A stretch of DNA of 64,000 nucleotides from Pseudoxanthomonas dokdonensis (GTDB lineage: Bacteria > Pseudomonadota > Gammaproteobacteria > Xanthomonadales > Xanthomonadaceae), in NCBI RefSeq assembly GCF_001431405.1, contig NZ_LDJL01000007.1, positions 1 through 64,000 of the forward strand, read 5' to 3'. Numbering within the stretch: the stretch's first letter is position 1; every line of letters begins with the position of its first letter. A model generated the notes under the pieces. That model did no database searches, was not told the DNA's origin, and worked only from the letters and a program-made list of their open reading frames with translations. Made by a program: the position numbers and the translations under genes. Shown here one piece after another: positions 19,859-29,144 of this stretch.

Positions 19859-22609
19859 ATGATCAACAACTTGCTTACCCGTGTCTTTGGCAGTCGCAAC
19901 GAACGCCTGCTCAAACAGCTCCAACGCAGCGTCAGCAAAATCAATGATTTGGAACCCCAGCTGCAGGCGCTGTCGGACGACGAGCTGAAAGCCAAGACCC
20001 CCGAATTCCAGCAGCGCATCCGCGATGGCGAGTCGCTGGACAAGATTCTTCCCGAAGCCTTCGCGGTCTGCCGCGAAGCCTCGCAGCGCGTGCTCGGCAT
20101 GCGCCACTACGATGTCCAGCTGATCGGCGGCATGGTCCTGCACCTGGGCAAGATCGCCGAAATGCGCACCGGTGAAGGCAAGACCCTGGTCGGCACCCTG
20201 CCGGTGTACCTCAACGCGCTGGAAGGCAAGGGCGTGCACGTGGTCACCGTCAACGACTACCTGGCCCGCCGCGACGCCGCCTGGATGGGCCGGCTGTACA
20301 ACTGGCTGGGGCTGAGCGTGGGCGTGGTCTATCCCAACATGCCGCACGGCGACAAGCACGCCGCCTATGCCGCCGACATCACCTACGGTACCAACAACGA
20401 ATTCGGCTTCGACTACCTGCGCGACAACATGGCGATGTCGCAGCAGGACCGCTTCCAGCGCGGCCTCAACTACGCGATCGTCGACGAAGTCGACTCGATC
20501 CTGATCGACGAAGCGCGCACCCCGTTGATCATCTCCGGTCCGTCCGATGACTCGCCGGAGCTGTACGTCAAGGTCAACCGCATCGTGCCGTCGTTGGTCA
20601 AGCAGGAAACCGAGGAAGGCGAGGGCGACTACTGGGTCGACGAAAAGGGCAAGCAGGTGCATCTGTCCGAAGCCGGCCAGGAACACGCCGAGGCGCTGCT
20701 GCGCCAGGCCGGCATCCTCGAAAGCGAAGAAGACGAGCTGTACGCGCCGCAGAACCTGAGCGTGGTCCACCACCTCAACGCGGCGATGCGCGCGCATGCG
20801 ATCTACCAGCGCGATGTCGATTACATCGTCCGCGATGGCGAAGTGATCATCGTTGATGAATTCACCGGCCGTACCCTCGCCGGCAGGCGCTGGTCCGATG
20901 GCCTGCACCAGGCGGTGGAAGCGAAGGAAGGCGTGCCGGTCCAGCGCGAAAACCAGACCCTGGCCAGCATCACCTTCCAGAACCTGTTCCGCATGTACAA
21001 CAAGCTGTCCGGCATGACCGGTACGGCCGATACCGAAGCCTACGAGTTCCAGAGCATCTACGGCCTGGAAGTAGTGGTGATCCCGACCAATCGCCCGATC
21101 CAGCGCAAGGACACGCCCGACCAGGTGTTCCTCAACCGCAAGGGCAAGTTCAATGCGGTGCTGGCCGATATCCAGGATTGCTACGCGCGCGGCCAGCCGG
21201 CGCTGGTCGGCACCACCTCGATTGAAACCTCCGAACTGCTGTCCGAACACCTGCGCAAGGCCGGCGTGCCGCACGAAGTGCTCAATGCCAAGCAGCACGA
21301 ACGCGAAGCGCACATCGTCGCCAACGCCGGTCGTCCGGGCGCGATCACCATCGCCACCAACATGGCCGGCCGCGGTACTGACATCGTGCTGGGTGGTTCG
21401 GTCGAAGCCGAACTGGCCGCGCTCGGCGAAGATGCCAGCGACGCCGACAAGGCCAAGGTCAAGGACGAATGGAAGCAGCGCCATGAAGCGGTCAAAGCCG
21501 CCGGCGGCCTGCACATCATCGGCACCGAACGCCACGAATCACGCCGCATCGACAACCAGCTGCGCGGCCGTTCCGGTCGCCAGGGCGATCCGGGTTCGTC
21601 GCGCTTCTACCTGTCGCTGGAAGACAACCTGATGCGCATCTTCGCCTCTGACTGGGTGCAGAAGGCGATGAAGATGATCGGCATGAAGGAAGACGACGTC
21701 ATCGAAGACAAGCTGGTCAGCCGGCAGATCGAGAAAGCCCAGCGCAAGGTCGAAGCGCACAACTTCGACATCCGCAAGAACCTGCTCGATTTCGATGACG
21801 TCAACAACGACCAGCGCAAGGTGATCTACAGCCAGCGCGACGAACTGCTGGAAGCCGACTCGGTCAAGGACAACATCGACGGCATCCGCGGCGACGTGGT
21901 TGCCGACATCGTGCTGCGCCACGTGCCGGCCAACTCGATCGACGAGCAGTGGGACCTGCGTGGGCTGGAGGCCGAACTGGCCGAGGAAGCCGGGCTGGCA
22001 CTGCCGGTCAGCCGCTGGCCGGAAGAAAGCACCGAACTGGACAGCGAGCAGATCGAACAACGCGTGCAGGAAGCGATGGACCAGCATTTCGCCGCCAAGG
22101 AAGCCGCCATCGGCGACGAAACCATGCGCGCGCTGGAAAAGCACATCATGCTGACCGTGCTCGACAAGAACTGGAAGGAACACCTGGCCCGCATGGATTA
22201 CCTGCGCCAGGGCATCCACTTGCGCGGTTATGCCCAGAAGCAGCCGAAGCAGGAGTACAAGAAGGAAGCCTTCGAACTGTTCTCCAGCATGCTGGAAACG
22301 GTCAAGCGCGAAGTCATCACCCTGCTGGCCCGCGTCCGCATCCGCAGCGAAGAAGAAGTGGCCGCACTGGAAGCGCAGGAACGCGCCCAGGCCGAAGCCA
22401 AGGCCCGCCAGCTGCAGTTCCAGCACGAAAGCGCCGGCGGCTACAGCGCCGACGAGGAGGCCGAACAGGTCGCCGCCGCCCAAGCCGGTGGCTACATCCA
22501 GTCCGGCCCGCAACCGGTGCATCGCGAAGGCCCCAAGGTCGGCCGCAACGATCCCTGCCCGTGTGGCAGCGGCAAGAAGTTCAAGCACTGCCACGGCCAG
22601 CTGGAATAA
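19859..22609 (+). CDS. secA: Preprotein translocase ATPase SecA
   Basis: The motor that drives post-translational protein export through SecYEG, 916 residues. Walker [11 protein letters not shown] is at about 102-111. The DEAD-type box [17 protein letters not shown], the motif [14 protein letters not shown], and the C-terminal zinc-binding [14 protein letters not shown], which contacts SecB, are all present. The N-terminus ([18 protein letters not shown]) is typical. No SecM homologue precedes it, so the secretion-responsive stalling of E. coli is probably absent. A hairpin at 19769-19798 in the leader and a strong terminator at 22633 bracket the gene. Confidence 0.97.
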   Translation: MINNLLTRVFGSRNERLLKQLQRSVSKINDLEPQLQALSDDELKAKTPEFQQRIRDGESLDKILPEAFAVCREASQRVLGMRHYDVQLIGGMVLHLGKIAEMRTGEGKTLVGTLPVYLNALEGKGVHVVTVNDYLARRDAAWMGRLYNWLGLSVGVVYPNMPHGDKHAAYAADITYGTNNEFGFDYLRDNMAMSQQDRFQRGLNYAIVDEVDSILIDEARTPLIISGPSDDSPELYVKVNRIVPSLVKQETEEGEGDYWVDEKGKQVHLSEAGQEHAEALLRQAGILESEEDELYAPQNLSVVHHLNAAMRAHAIYQRDVDYIVRDGEVIIVDEFTGRTLAGRRWSDGLHQAVEAKEGVPVQRENQTLASITFQNLFRMYNKLSGMTGTADTEAYEFQSIYGLEVVVIPTNRPIQRKDTPDQVFLNRKGKFNAVLADIQDCYARGQPALVGTTSIETSELLSEHLRKAGVPHEVLNAKQHEREAHIVANAGRPGAITIATNMAGRGTDIVLGGSVEAELAALGEDASDADKAKVKDEWKQRHEAVKAAGGLHIIGTERHESRRIDNQLRGRSGRQGDPGSSRFYLSLEDNLMRIFASDWVQKAMKMIGMKEDDVIEDKLVSRQIEKAQRKVEAHNFDIRKNLLDFDDVNNDQRKVIYSQRDELLEADSVKDNIDGIRGDVVADIVLRHVPANSIDEQWDLRGLEAELAEEAGLALPVSRWPEESTELDSEQIEQRVQEAMDQHFAAKEAAIGDETMRALEKHIMLTVLDKNWKEHLARMDYLRQGIHLRGYAQKQPKQEYKKEAFELFSSMLETVKREVITLLARVRIRSEEEVAALEAQERAQAEAKARQLQFQHESAGGYSADEEAEQVAAAQAGGYIQSGPQPVHREGPKVGRNDPCPCGSGKKFKHCHGQLE

Positions 22610-22632
22610 CAGCCGCCCCGGTCAACAGTAAC

Positions 22633-22663
22633 GAAAACAGGACGGGGGAACCGTCCTGTTTTC
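22633..22663 (+). terminator. Rho-independent terminator after secA
   Basis: A perfect 13-bp stem (GAAAACAGGACGG / CCGTCCTGTTTTC) with a five-base loop, 23 bases after the secA stop. The U-tract is formed by the end of the right arm. Confidence 0.85.
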
Positions 22664-22716
22664 ATTTGTGGATCCGGCTTCCGGCCAGCCAGCCTGGGTC
22701 GAACCCCGCCAACCCA

Positions 22717-22763
22717 CTTCCCCCGCCCGCGGGGGAAGGTGGCGCAAAGCGCCGGATGGGGGC
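22717..22763. repeat. GC-rich intergenic palindrome (repeat family copy 1)
   Basis: A 10-bp stem (CTTCCCCCGC / GCGGGGGAAG, loop CC) is followed by a small hairpin GGCGC-AAA-GCGCC and GGATGGGGGC. It resembles in style the other GC-rich palindromes in this window (26851-27258, 39615-39665, 40056-40117, 40197-40240) and is probably a dispersed REP-like element. It lies in the 250-bp gap between secA and the Nudix gene. Confidence 0.5.
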
Positions 22764-22859
22764 CGCTCGTGCGTCGCCAACCTCGGCTCAACCAGCACCG
22801 CGCCAGAACATGACTTCGGTAATTTGCGTCGATGGCACATTTACCGGCAAGCTGGCCGC

Positions 22860-23834
22860 ATGTCTTTCACTCCACAACGCTCCATCCATGTTGTCGCCGG
22901 TGTCATCACCGACGCCCGCGGACGGGTGCTGCTGACCCGGCGCACCGAGGGCCGCGACCTGGCCGGACGCTGGGAATTTCCCGGCGGCAAGCGCGAAGCC
23001 GACGAGTCCGCGGAAGCGGCGCTGGTTCGCGAGCTGCAGGAAGAACTGGGCATCAGCGCGGTGGTTGGCGAACCGGTCATCAACGTGCCGCAGCAATACC
23101 CGGACAAACGCCTGCGGCTGGACGTGCGGCAGGTGCCACGCTGGACCGGGCAGGCCAAAGGCCGCGAAGGGCAGGCGCTGGCCTGGGTGCTGCCGGAAAA
23201 ACTGCCGCTGTACCTGATGCCGCCAGCCGACCGCCCGGTGGTGGCGGCGCTGCTGTATCCGGATCGCTATCTGGTGACGCCCGCACCGGGCAAGGACGAC
23301 CACGCCTGGCTCGACGCGCTGGACGGCGCCCTGCGGCAGGGCGTGCGCCGGGTGCAGCTGCGCCTGCCCGACATCGAAACCAGCCGCCGCGAACGCCTGA
23401 TACGCAGCGCGGTGCTGCAATGCCAGCGCGCCCACGCCGATGTCCTGATCAACGGCGACATCCGCCTGGCCCGCGAGCTTGGCGTTGGCGTGCATCTGCG
23501 GGCCGCGCAACTGCCGGAGCTGGAGCGACGACCGCTGCCGGACGGGCAGTGGGTCGGCGTCTCCTGCCACGGCGCCGAAGAATTACGCCACGCCGAAGAC
23601 CTGGGATGCGATTTCGCGGTGCTTGGCAGCATCCACGACACCCCCAGCCATCCGGGCGGCACCACTCTGGGCTGGGATGCCTTTGCCCGCCTGCGCGAAG
23701 GGGTGTCGCTGCCGCTGTATGCCATCGGCGGGGTCGGCCCGGAGGATATAGGGCATGCCCGCCAACACGGTGCCCAGGGCATCGCCGCCATCCGCGCGCT
23801 GTGGCCGCAGGTGCGCACCGCGCAACCGGTCTAG
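22860..23834 (+). CDS. Nudix hydrolase (MutT-like) fused to a thiamine-phosphate-synthase/TenI-like domain
   Basis: A two-domain protein of 324 residues. The N-terminal part is a MutT-like Nudix domain with the complete Nudix box GGKREADESAEAALVRELQEELGI (about 43-66 within GX5EX7REUXEEXGU), expected to hydrolyse 8-oxo-dGTP. The C-terminal half (from about residue 150: LRLPDIETSRRERLIR, HLRAAQLPELE, GVSCHGAEELRHAEDLGCDFAVLG, LYAIGGVGPED) is a TIM-barrel of the ThiE/TenI type. This fusion is known in many gammaproteobacteria, where it is usually annotated MutT. The TenI half probably does not make thiamine phosphate. The start ATG has no clear ribosome site. Convergent with coaE, 11 bases apart. 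Confidence 0.88.
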   Translation: MSFTPQRSIHVVAGVITDARGRVLLTRRTEGRDLAGRWEFPGGKREADESAEAALVRELQEELGISAVVGEPVINVPQQYPDKRLRLDVRQVPRWTGQAKGREGQALAWVLPEKLPLYLMPPADRPVVAALLYPDRYLVTPAPGKDDHAWLDALDGALRQGVRRVQLRLPDIETSRRERLIRSAVLQCQRAHADVLINGDIRLARELGVGVHLRAAQLPELERRPLPDGQWVGVSCHGAEELRHAEDLGCDFAVLGSIHDTPSHPGGTTLGWDAFARLREGVSLPLYAIGGVGPEDIGHARQHGAQGIAAIRALWPQVRTAQPV

Positions 23835-23845
23835 TCCGGCCACCG

Positions 23846-24487
23846 CTAGCGAGGTGGCATGACCTCGGCGCCCGGGGCTGCGCCGGCGAGCTGCCGGTAA
23901 AGCCGGTCCAGATCGGCGACCAGCGCCGGCAGTTCCTCCAGTGAGCCATCATTGACGATGATGTCATCGGCCAGCGCCAGGCGTTGGTCACGACTGGCCT
24001 GTGCCGCCAGCATCCGTTCGGCCAGTGGCTGGTCGACCTCGTCGCGCTGCATCAGCCGCGCCAACTGGGTGGCCACCGGCACATCGACCACCAGGATGCG
24101 GTCCAGCCATGGATAGGCGCTGCGGCCGCCACCTTCGGTCAGCAGCGGAATCGTGGCGATGGCATAGGCGCCGGTCGCCGACTGGCAGGCCTGCCGAAGG
24201 CCCTGGCGGATCCGCGGATGCAGGATCGCTTCCAGCGCCTTGCGCTCGACCGGGTCGGCAAACACCCGCTGGCGCATCGCGGCGCGATCCAGCCGGCCAT
24301 CGGCATCCAGCATCTGTGCGCCGAAGCGCTCGACCACCGAAAGCAACGCTGGCTGGCCGGGTTCGACGATGTCGCGGGCAATCAGGTCAGCGTCGGCAAT
24401 CGCCACCCCAAGCGCGGCAAATGCGCGCTCGACCGTGCTCTTGCCCGACGCGACGCCACCAGTGAGTCCAATCAGAAAGTCGGCCAT
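23846..24487 (-). CDS. coaE: Dephospho-CoA kinase
   Basis: A P-loop kinase of 213 residues that phosphorylates the 3' hydroxyl of dephospho-CoA, the last step in CoA synthesis. It begins MADFLIGLTGGVASGKST, with the Walker A loop at residues 10-17, and contains DADLIARDIVEPG, the RVFADPVERKALEAILHPRIR lid segment and the VDVPVATQLARLMQRD stretch. I used the Met directly before ADFLIGLTGG; a longer in-frame reading from 24562 adds 25 unconserved residues. It is the last gene of a run pilC-pilD-coaE on this strand, a linkage common in gammaproteobacteria. Confidence 0.93.
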   Translation of the reverse strand: MADFLIGLTGGVASGKSTVERAFAALGVAIADADLIARDIVEPGQPALLSVVERFGAQMLDADGRLDRAAMRQRVFADPVERKALEAILHPRIRQGLRQACQSATGAYAIATIPLLTEGGGRSAYPWLDRILVVDVPVATQLARLMQRDEVDQPLAERMLAAQASRDQRLALADDIIVNDGSLEELPALVADLDRLYRQLAGAAPGAEVMPPR

Positions 24488-24568
24488 GGCGCCATTATCG
24501 CCGCAGCCATCGGGCGGGAAGCAAGCATCCTGCCCGCCGGGTGCAGCGCCGACCCGGCGCATCAGTGC

Positions 24569-25432
24569 CTAGCGCATGCCGGCAAAGCGCAGATAGGCAT
24601 CAACGATGCCTTCGCCCCAGAAAAATACAATCCAGCCGGCAATTGCCAGATACGGGCCAAACGGAATCGGGGTGGCGCGGTCGCGGCCTTTCATCGCCAG
24701 CCAGATCGATCCGATGATGGCACCGACCAGCGATGAGAACAGGATGGTCGGCAGGATGCCTTTCAGGCCGGTCCAGGCACCGATCGCCGCCAACAGCTTG
24801 AAGTCGCCGTGGCCCATGCCTTCCTTGCCGGTGATCTGCTTGAACAGCCACCACACCACCCACAGCGACACATAGCCGGCAATCGCGCCCAGCACCGCCG
24901 GCTTGGCCGGCATGTACAGGCTGTCGAGGCTGCCAATCAGGCCCAGCCACATCAAGGGCAGGGTCAGCTGGTCCGGCAGCAGGCGGGTGCGCAGGTCGAT
25001 GCCCGACAGCGCAATCAGGAAGCAACTGAACAGCGCCGCGCCAAAGCCCTGCCAGCCAAAGCCGAAGTGCCACACCGACACCAGCACCGCCAATGCGGTC
25101 AGCAGCTCGACCAGCGGATACTGCGGCGAAATCGGCGCGTGACAATGGCGGCACCTGCCGCGCAGCGCCAGCCAGCTGATGACCGGGATGTTCTCGAACC
25201 ACGACAGCTTGTGCTTGCAATGCGGGCAGTGCGAACTCTCGACCACGATGCCGGGCGGTGGCGGGTCGTACATGTCGTCCTGCTCGAGGATTTCACGCGC
25301 GTCGCGCTTCCACTGCCATTCCAGCCGCCGCGGCAGGCGCAGGATGACCACGTTGAGGAAACTGCCTACCAGCAGGCCGAGCCCCGCGGCCAATGGATAG
25401 CCCAGGGCGGTGTGTTGATCGAGAAATGCCAT
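24569..25432 (-). CDS. pilD: Prepilin leader peptidase/N-methyltransferase PilD
   Basis: A polytopic membrane aspartic protease of 287 residues that cleaves type IV prepilins after glycine and methylates the new N-terminus. The N-terminal cytoplasmic domain has the paired CxxC zinc motif (CPHC and CRHC in the CPHCKHKLSWFENIPVISW region). The two catalytic aspartates are in LSGIDLRTRLLPD and GHGDFKLLAAIGAW. It probably processes the PilA encoded at 32948-33340 in this same window. It follows pilC by nine bases and precedes coaE by about 80. Confidence 0.95.
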   Translation of the reverse strand: MAFLDQHTALGYPLAAGLGLLVGSFLNVVILRLPRRLEWQWKRDAREILEQDDMYDPPPPGIVVESSHCPHCKHKLSWFENIPVISWLALRGRCRHCHAPISPQYPLVELLTALAVLVSVWHFGFGWQGFGAALFSCFLIALSGIDLRTRLLPDQLTLPLMWLGLIGSLDSLYMPAKPAVLGAIAGYVSLWVVWWLFKQITGKEGMGHGDFKLLAAIGAWTGLKGILPTILFSSLVGAIIGSIWLAMKGRDRATPIPFGPYLAIAGWIVFFWGEGIVDAYLRFAGMR

Positions 25433-25441
25433 GCCGACAGT

Positions 25442-26698
25442 CTAAACGGTCGCCGCCAGCTTGAAGATGGGCAGGTACATGCCGATCACCATGCCACCGA
25501 CCAGAACGCCGATGACCACCATGATCATCGGTTCGATCAGGCTGGACAGCGCATCGACGGCGTTGTTGACCTCCTGCTCGTAGTACTCGGCGACCTTGAA
25601 CAGCATGGTGTCCAGCGCGCCGGCTTCTTCGCCGATGGCGGTCATCTGGATCACCATGTGCGGGAATACCGCGGTCTGCTTCATCGCCATGTTGACCGGA
25701 TAGCCGACTGCGACGTCATCACGCATCCGCAGCACCGCCTTCTCGTAGACCAGATTGCCGGTGGCGCCGGCAACGATGTCCAGCGCTTCGACCAGCGGCA
25801 CACCGGCCTTGAAGGTCACCGCGGTGGTACGGGCAAAGCGGGCGATGGCACTGTTCTTCATGATCTCGCCAATCACCGGCACCTTCAGTATCCAGCGGTC
25901 CACGGTGTGCTGCAGTGCGGGCGAGCGCCTGAAGGCGAACATGAAGCCGAAGACGCTGCTCACCACCAGCAACAGGATCACCCACCAGTACGAGACCATG
26001 AACCGCGAGGCGCCGACAATCAGCTGGGTAAAGGCCGGCAGATCCGCGCCAAAGCCCTTGAAGGTCTCCTCGAACTGCGGCACCACGAAGATCAGCAGGA
26101 TCGCGCTGACGATGATCGCCACCGCGATGGTCATCGCGGGGTAGAACATGGCCTTCTTGATCTTGCCCTTCAGGGTTTCCAGGTTCTCCTTGTAGTTGGC
26201 AATCGTCTCCAGCACGGTTTCCAGCACGCCGGCGCCTTCACCGGCCTTAACCAGGTTGCGGTACAGCTCATCGAACTGGACCGGGTGCTTGCTGATCGCC
26301 TCGGTCAGCGACGAGCCGCCCTCGATATCGAAGCGGATCTGCTGGACCATCTTCTGCATGCGCACGTTCTTCTGGCCGCCTTCGATGATCTCCAGCGCGC
26401 CGACGATCGGCACGCCCGATTTCATCATCGTCGCCATCTGCCGGCTGAAGAAAGCGATTTCCTTGGCCGTGATCGGTTTGCCGGCGCTGCCGAACAGCGG
26501 TTTGGGCTTGGCCTTGACCACCCCCGGGGTTATCCCCTGCTTGCGCAGTTCGGCGCGCAGCATGTTGACGTTCTTGGACGACTGCTCGCCCTTCATCTTC
26601 ACGCCACGCTTGTCCACCCCCTCCCAGACAAACAGGCTGAGTGGATTCTCGCGTACGGGCGTAACAGTCTTTTTTGCAGCGGATCGGCTGATGGCCAT
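25442..26698 (-). CDS. pilC: Type IV pilus inner-membrane platform protein PilC
   Basis: The platform protein on which PilB assembles pilin, 418 residues, with two T2SS-F domains. It has the typical opening FVWEGVDKRGVKMKGE, the SRQMATMMKSGVPIVGALEI segment, and the repeat in the second half (FARTTAVTFKAGVPLVEALDI). Three membrane helices end the domains; the last is near VVIGVLVGGMVIGMYLPIF. I took the ATG at 26698, with GGGGAAA upstream. A longer in-frame reading reaches 27025 through repeats and is not real. A 637-bp repeat-filled gap separates it from pilB, where many relatives have pilA or nothing. Confidence 0.95.
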   Translation of the reverse strand: MAISRSAAKKTVTPVRENPLSLFVWEGVDKRGVKMKGEQSSKNVNMLRAELRKQGITPGVVKAKPKPLFGSAGKPITAKEIAFFSRQMATMMKSGVPIVGALEIIEGGQKNVRMQKMVQQIRFDIEGGSSLTEAISKHPVQFDELYRNLVKAGEGAGVLETVLETIANYKENLETLKGKIKKAMFYPAMTIAVAIIVSAILLIFVVPQFEETFKGFGADLPAFTQLIVGASRFMVSYWWVILLLVVSSVFGFMFAFRRSPALQHTVDRWILKVPVIGEIMKNSAIARFARTTAVTFKAGVPLVEALDIVAGATGNLVYEKAVLRMRDDVAVGYPVNMAMKQTAVFPHMVIQMTAIGEEAGALDTMLFKVAEYYEQEVNNAVDALSSLIEPMIMVVIGVLVGGMVIGMYLPIFKLAATV

Positions 26699-27335
26699 AG
26701 TGGTTTCCCCGTCCGGCTTCCCCCACCGGACAACTCCTGCATGGTAGCGGTTTATCAGCGGAAGGGAACTCCCCCGGTGTGACGCCCGGCAGGGTTCGGC
26801 AATCAGCCCGTGTTTGCTGACCCGATGTGTCCGTCCCGGTCCCCGCATCGGCATGCCTTGCCTGGATGCAGGGGAAGGGCTCAGCAATGCGCACTGACAG
26901 GGCAGGGGCGGGGCTCGGCAATGCGCACCGACAGCTTCAACGACGTTACGGTTTACTACTCCCTCCCCGTTTACGGGGTAGAGCCCGCCCCGTACTTGAT
27001 ACGGGGGCCGGGGTGGGGGCAGCAAGCGTCAGTACTGCTCAGCCAAGCCCCCATCCCAACCCCCGTATCGAGTACGGGGCATGCCTACCCCGCAAGCAGG
27101 GGAAGGGCTCAGCAATGCGCACTGACAGGGCAGGGGCGGGGCTCAGCAACGCGCACCGACAGCTTCAACGACGATACGGTTTTCACTCCCTCCCCCGTTT
27201 ACGGGGAAGAGCCTGCCCCGTACCTGATACGGGGGGCGGGGTGGGGGCAGGACGCGTCAGGACACTTCCAGTAACACCCATGCCAGTTCGCAGGACGCTG
27301 CCCGGCTGGACGCAGAGATCCCAGCACCCCCCCAC
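26699..27335. other. 637-bp gene-free gap between pilB and pilC
   Basis: No convincing gene. Short reading frames on both strands are made of repeat sequence. The centre is a 228-bp tandem duplication (26851-27258). The pilC ribosome site (GGGGAAA) is at the pilC edge. No intrinsic terminator with a U-tract was seen, so pilB and pilC may be cotranscribed through it. Confidence 0.6.
26851..27258. repeat. Tandem duplication, 228-bp period, of a GC-rich palindromic element
   Basis: The sequence from 26851 recurs from 27079 with an exact 228-bp offset: for example AGGGCTCAGCAATGCGCACT recurs 228 bases on, as does the GCGTCAG word at 27026 and 27254. The copies differ by scattered substitutions and match over about 180 bp. 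Each holds a CCCCG-TTTA-CGGGG hairpin, a CCCCGTA-N5-TACGGGG hairpin, and a GGGGTGGGGGCA end. The same hairpins recur inverted at 40056-40117, and the second one again at 39615-39665. It is a dispersed repeat that has duplicated here. Confidence 0.8.
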
Positions 27336-29072
27336 TCAGTCCTTGGTGACGCGATTTATCTCGGCCAGGCTGGTCACGCCGTTGCGGACCTTCATCAGCG
27401 CGGACTGGCGCAGATCGCGGACACCGGCTTTCTGCGCCACTTCGGCAATCTGGATGGCGTTGCCGCCTTCCAGCACGATTTCGGCAATGGCGTCAGTCAT
27501 CGGCATCACCTGGTAGATGCCGGTGCGGCCCTTGTAGCCTTCGGTGCATTCCTCGCAGCCGACCGGCTCGTACAAGACAAAGCCGGCATCGACCTCGGCC
27601 TGACTGAAGCCTTCGGCCAGCAGCGCATTGCCCGGCAGCTCGACCGGGCGCTTGCACTTGTTGCACAGGCGGCGGGCCAGGCGCTGGGCGATGACCAGGG
27701 TCACCGAGCTGGTGATGTTGTATGGCGCGATGCCCATGTTCATCAGGCGGGCGATGGTCTGCGGCGCGTCGTTGGTATGCAGCGTCGACAGCACCATGTG
27801 GCCGGTCTGGGCCGCCTTGATCGCGATTTCGGCGGTTTCCAGGTCGCGGATTTCGCCGACCATGATGATGTCCGGATCCTGGCGCAGGAAGCTGCGCAGC
27901 GCGGCGGCGAAGGTCATCCCGCGCTTGGTGTTCTGCTGCACCTGGTTGACCCCGGGCAGGCGGATTTCAACCGGGTCCTCGACCGTGGAGATGTTGCGCT
28001 GCTCGTCGTTGAGGATGCCCAGCGCGGTATACAGCGACACCGTTTTGCCCGAGCCGGTCGGGCCGGTAACCAGGACCATGCCGTAAGGCTTCTGGATCGC
28101 CTCTTCGAACAGCTTCTGCTGGTCCGGCTCATAGCCCAGCTTGTCGATGCCCAGCTTGGCGGCGCTACCGTCGAGGATGCGCAGCACCACTTTTTCACCG
28201 AACAGGGTCGGCAGGGTGCTGACGCGGAAGTCGATCTGCTTGGTCTTGGACAGGTTGAGCTTGATGCGGCCGTCCTGCGGTACCCGCTTTTCGGCGATGT
28301 CCAGCTGCGCCATCACCTTCAGGCGCGCGGCAATGCGCTGGCTCAGCTTGACCGGCGCCTTGGCGACCTGCTTGAGGATGCCGTCGATGCGCAGGCGCAC
28401 CCGGTAGTCGGTTTCGTACGGTTCGAAATGGATATCCGACGAACCGCGCTTGATCGCATCCACCAGCACCTTGTTGACGAACTTGACCACCGGGGTGTCG
28501 TCGCCCTTGGAGTCCACACCGGTATCGCCGCTGCCGCCCAGATCCTCGTCGGTGCCGACCTCCAGGTTCTCCAGCCCGTCATCATCATCGCCAAACGCAC
28601 CCGACAGATTGCTGTTGGCATTGAGCCACTGGTCCAGCGCACGCCGCAGCGAATCCTCGTCGACCAGGATCGGCTCGACCACCAGGTTGGTATGGAACTT
28701 GATTTCATCCAGTGCGTGGGTGCGGGTCGGGTCGGAGACGCCGACAAACAAGCGGTTGCCGCGCTTGAACAGCGGCAGCACCTGGTGCTTCTGGATCAAT
28801 TCCTCGCTGACCAGCTTGATCGCACTCTGGTTGGCATCGAACGCGGTGACATCCAGCAGCGGCATGCCGAACTCGATGGCGTTGGCGGCGGCCAGCTGCG
28901 GCGGACTGACCAGCTTCTTCTCCGCCACCCACTGCGCCAGCGGCACCTTGGCGTCGGTGGCGTTGGCCATGGCGGTACGGGCGACGGTTTCATCCAGCGC
29001 CCCGTCCTGGACCAGGCGGCGGGCGATGCCGGTGATACCGACCAGATTGGTGTTGGTAAGTGCTGCGTTCAT
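27336..29072 (-). CDS. pilB: Type IV pilus assembly ATPase PilB
   Basis: The hexameric extension motor of type IV pili, 578 residues. An N-terminal MshEN-like domain (NLVGITGIARRLVQDGAL; FDANQSAIKLVSEELIQKH) precedes the secretion ATPase domain. The latter has Walker A GPTGSGKTVSLY near residue 335, the Asp box, Walker B DPDIIMVGEIRDLETAEI and the His box TLHTNDAP. The tetracysteine zinc motif CNKC...CEEC follows. I chose the Met of MNAALTNTN, matching relatives; 12 more residues are possible from 29108. An acidic stretch (about 190-215) links the domains. It lies 72 bases downstream of the PMT-like gene on the same strand. Confidence 0.95.
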   Translation of the reverse strand: MNAALTNTNLVGITGIARRLVQDGALDETVARTAMANATDAKVPLAQWVAEKKLVSPPQLAAANAIEFGMPLLDVTAFDANQSAIKLVSEELIQKHQVLPLFKRGNRLFVGVSDPTRTHALDEIKFHTNLVVEPILVDEDSLRRALDQWLNANSNLSGAFGDDDDGLENLEVGTDEDLGGSGDTGVDSKGDDTPVVKFVNKVLVDAIKRGSSDIHFEPYETDYRVRLRIDGILKQVAKAPVKLSQRIAARLKVMAQLDIAEKRVPQDGRIKLNLSKTKQIDFRVSTLPTLFGEKVVLRILDGSAAKLGIDKLGYEPDQQKLFEEAIQKPYGMVLVTGPTGSGKTVSLYTALGILNDEQRNISTVEDPVEIRLPGVNQVQQNTKRGMTFAAALRSFLRQDPDIIMVGEIRDLETAEIAIKAAQTGHMVLSTLHTNDAPQTIARLMNMGIAPYNITSSVTLVIAQRLARRLCNKCKRPVELPGNALLAEGFSQAEVDAGFVLYEPVGCEECTEGYKGRTGIYQVMPMTDAIAEIVLEGGNAIQIAEVAQKAGVRDLRQSALMKVRNGVTSLAEINRVTKD

Positions 29073-29144
29073 GAGGTCTACCTGCGGCAAGTCTACAGAT
29101 GGCAGCAAGAATCAGGCCAGAGCCCTAGACTAACGAAACCGTCT

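Noticed and set aside
19661-21535. Minus-strand frame of about 620 codons inside secA
   Set aside because: Antisense shadow of secA with no recognisable domain.
24809-26782. Long plus-strand frame of about 650 codons antisense to pilC and pilD
   Set aside because: A high-GC third-position shadow. Its product is rich in Gln, His, Asp and Arg without motifs, while both pil genes on the other strand are certain.
26699-27025. N-terminal extension of pilC by 109 codons
   Set aside because: It is encoded by intergenic repeat DNA; family proteins start near the Met at 26698, which has a ribosome site.
26810-27516. Plus-strand frames in the pilB-pilC gap
   Set aside because: They read through the 228-bp duplication and the 3' end of pilB antisense; the predicted peptides are just translated repeats.
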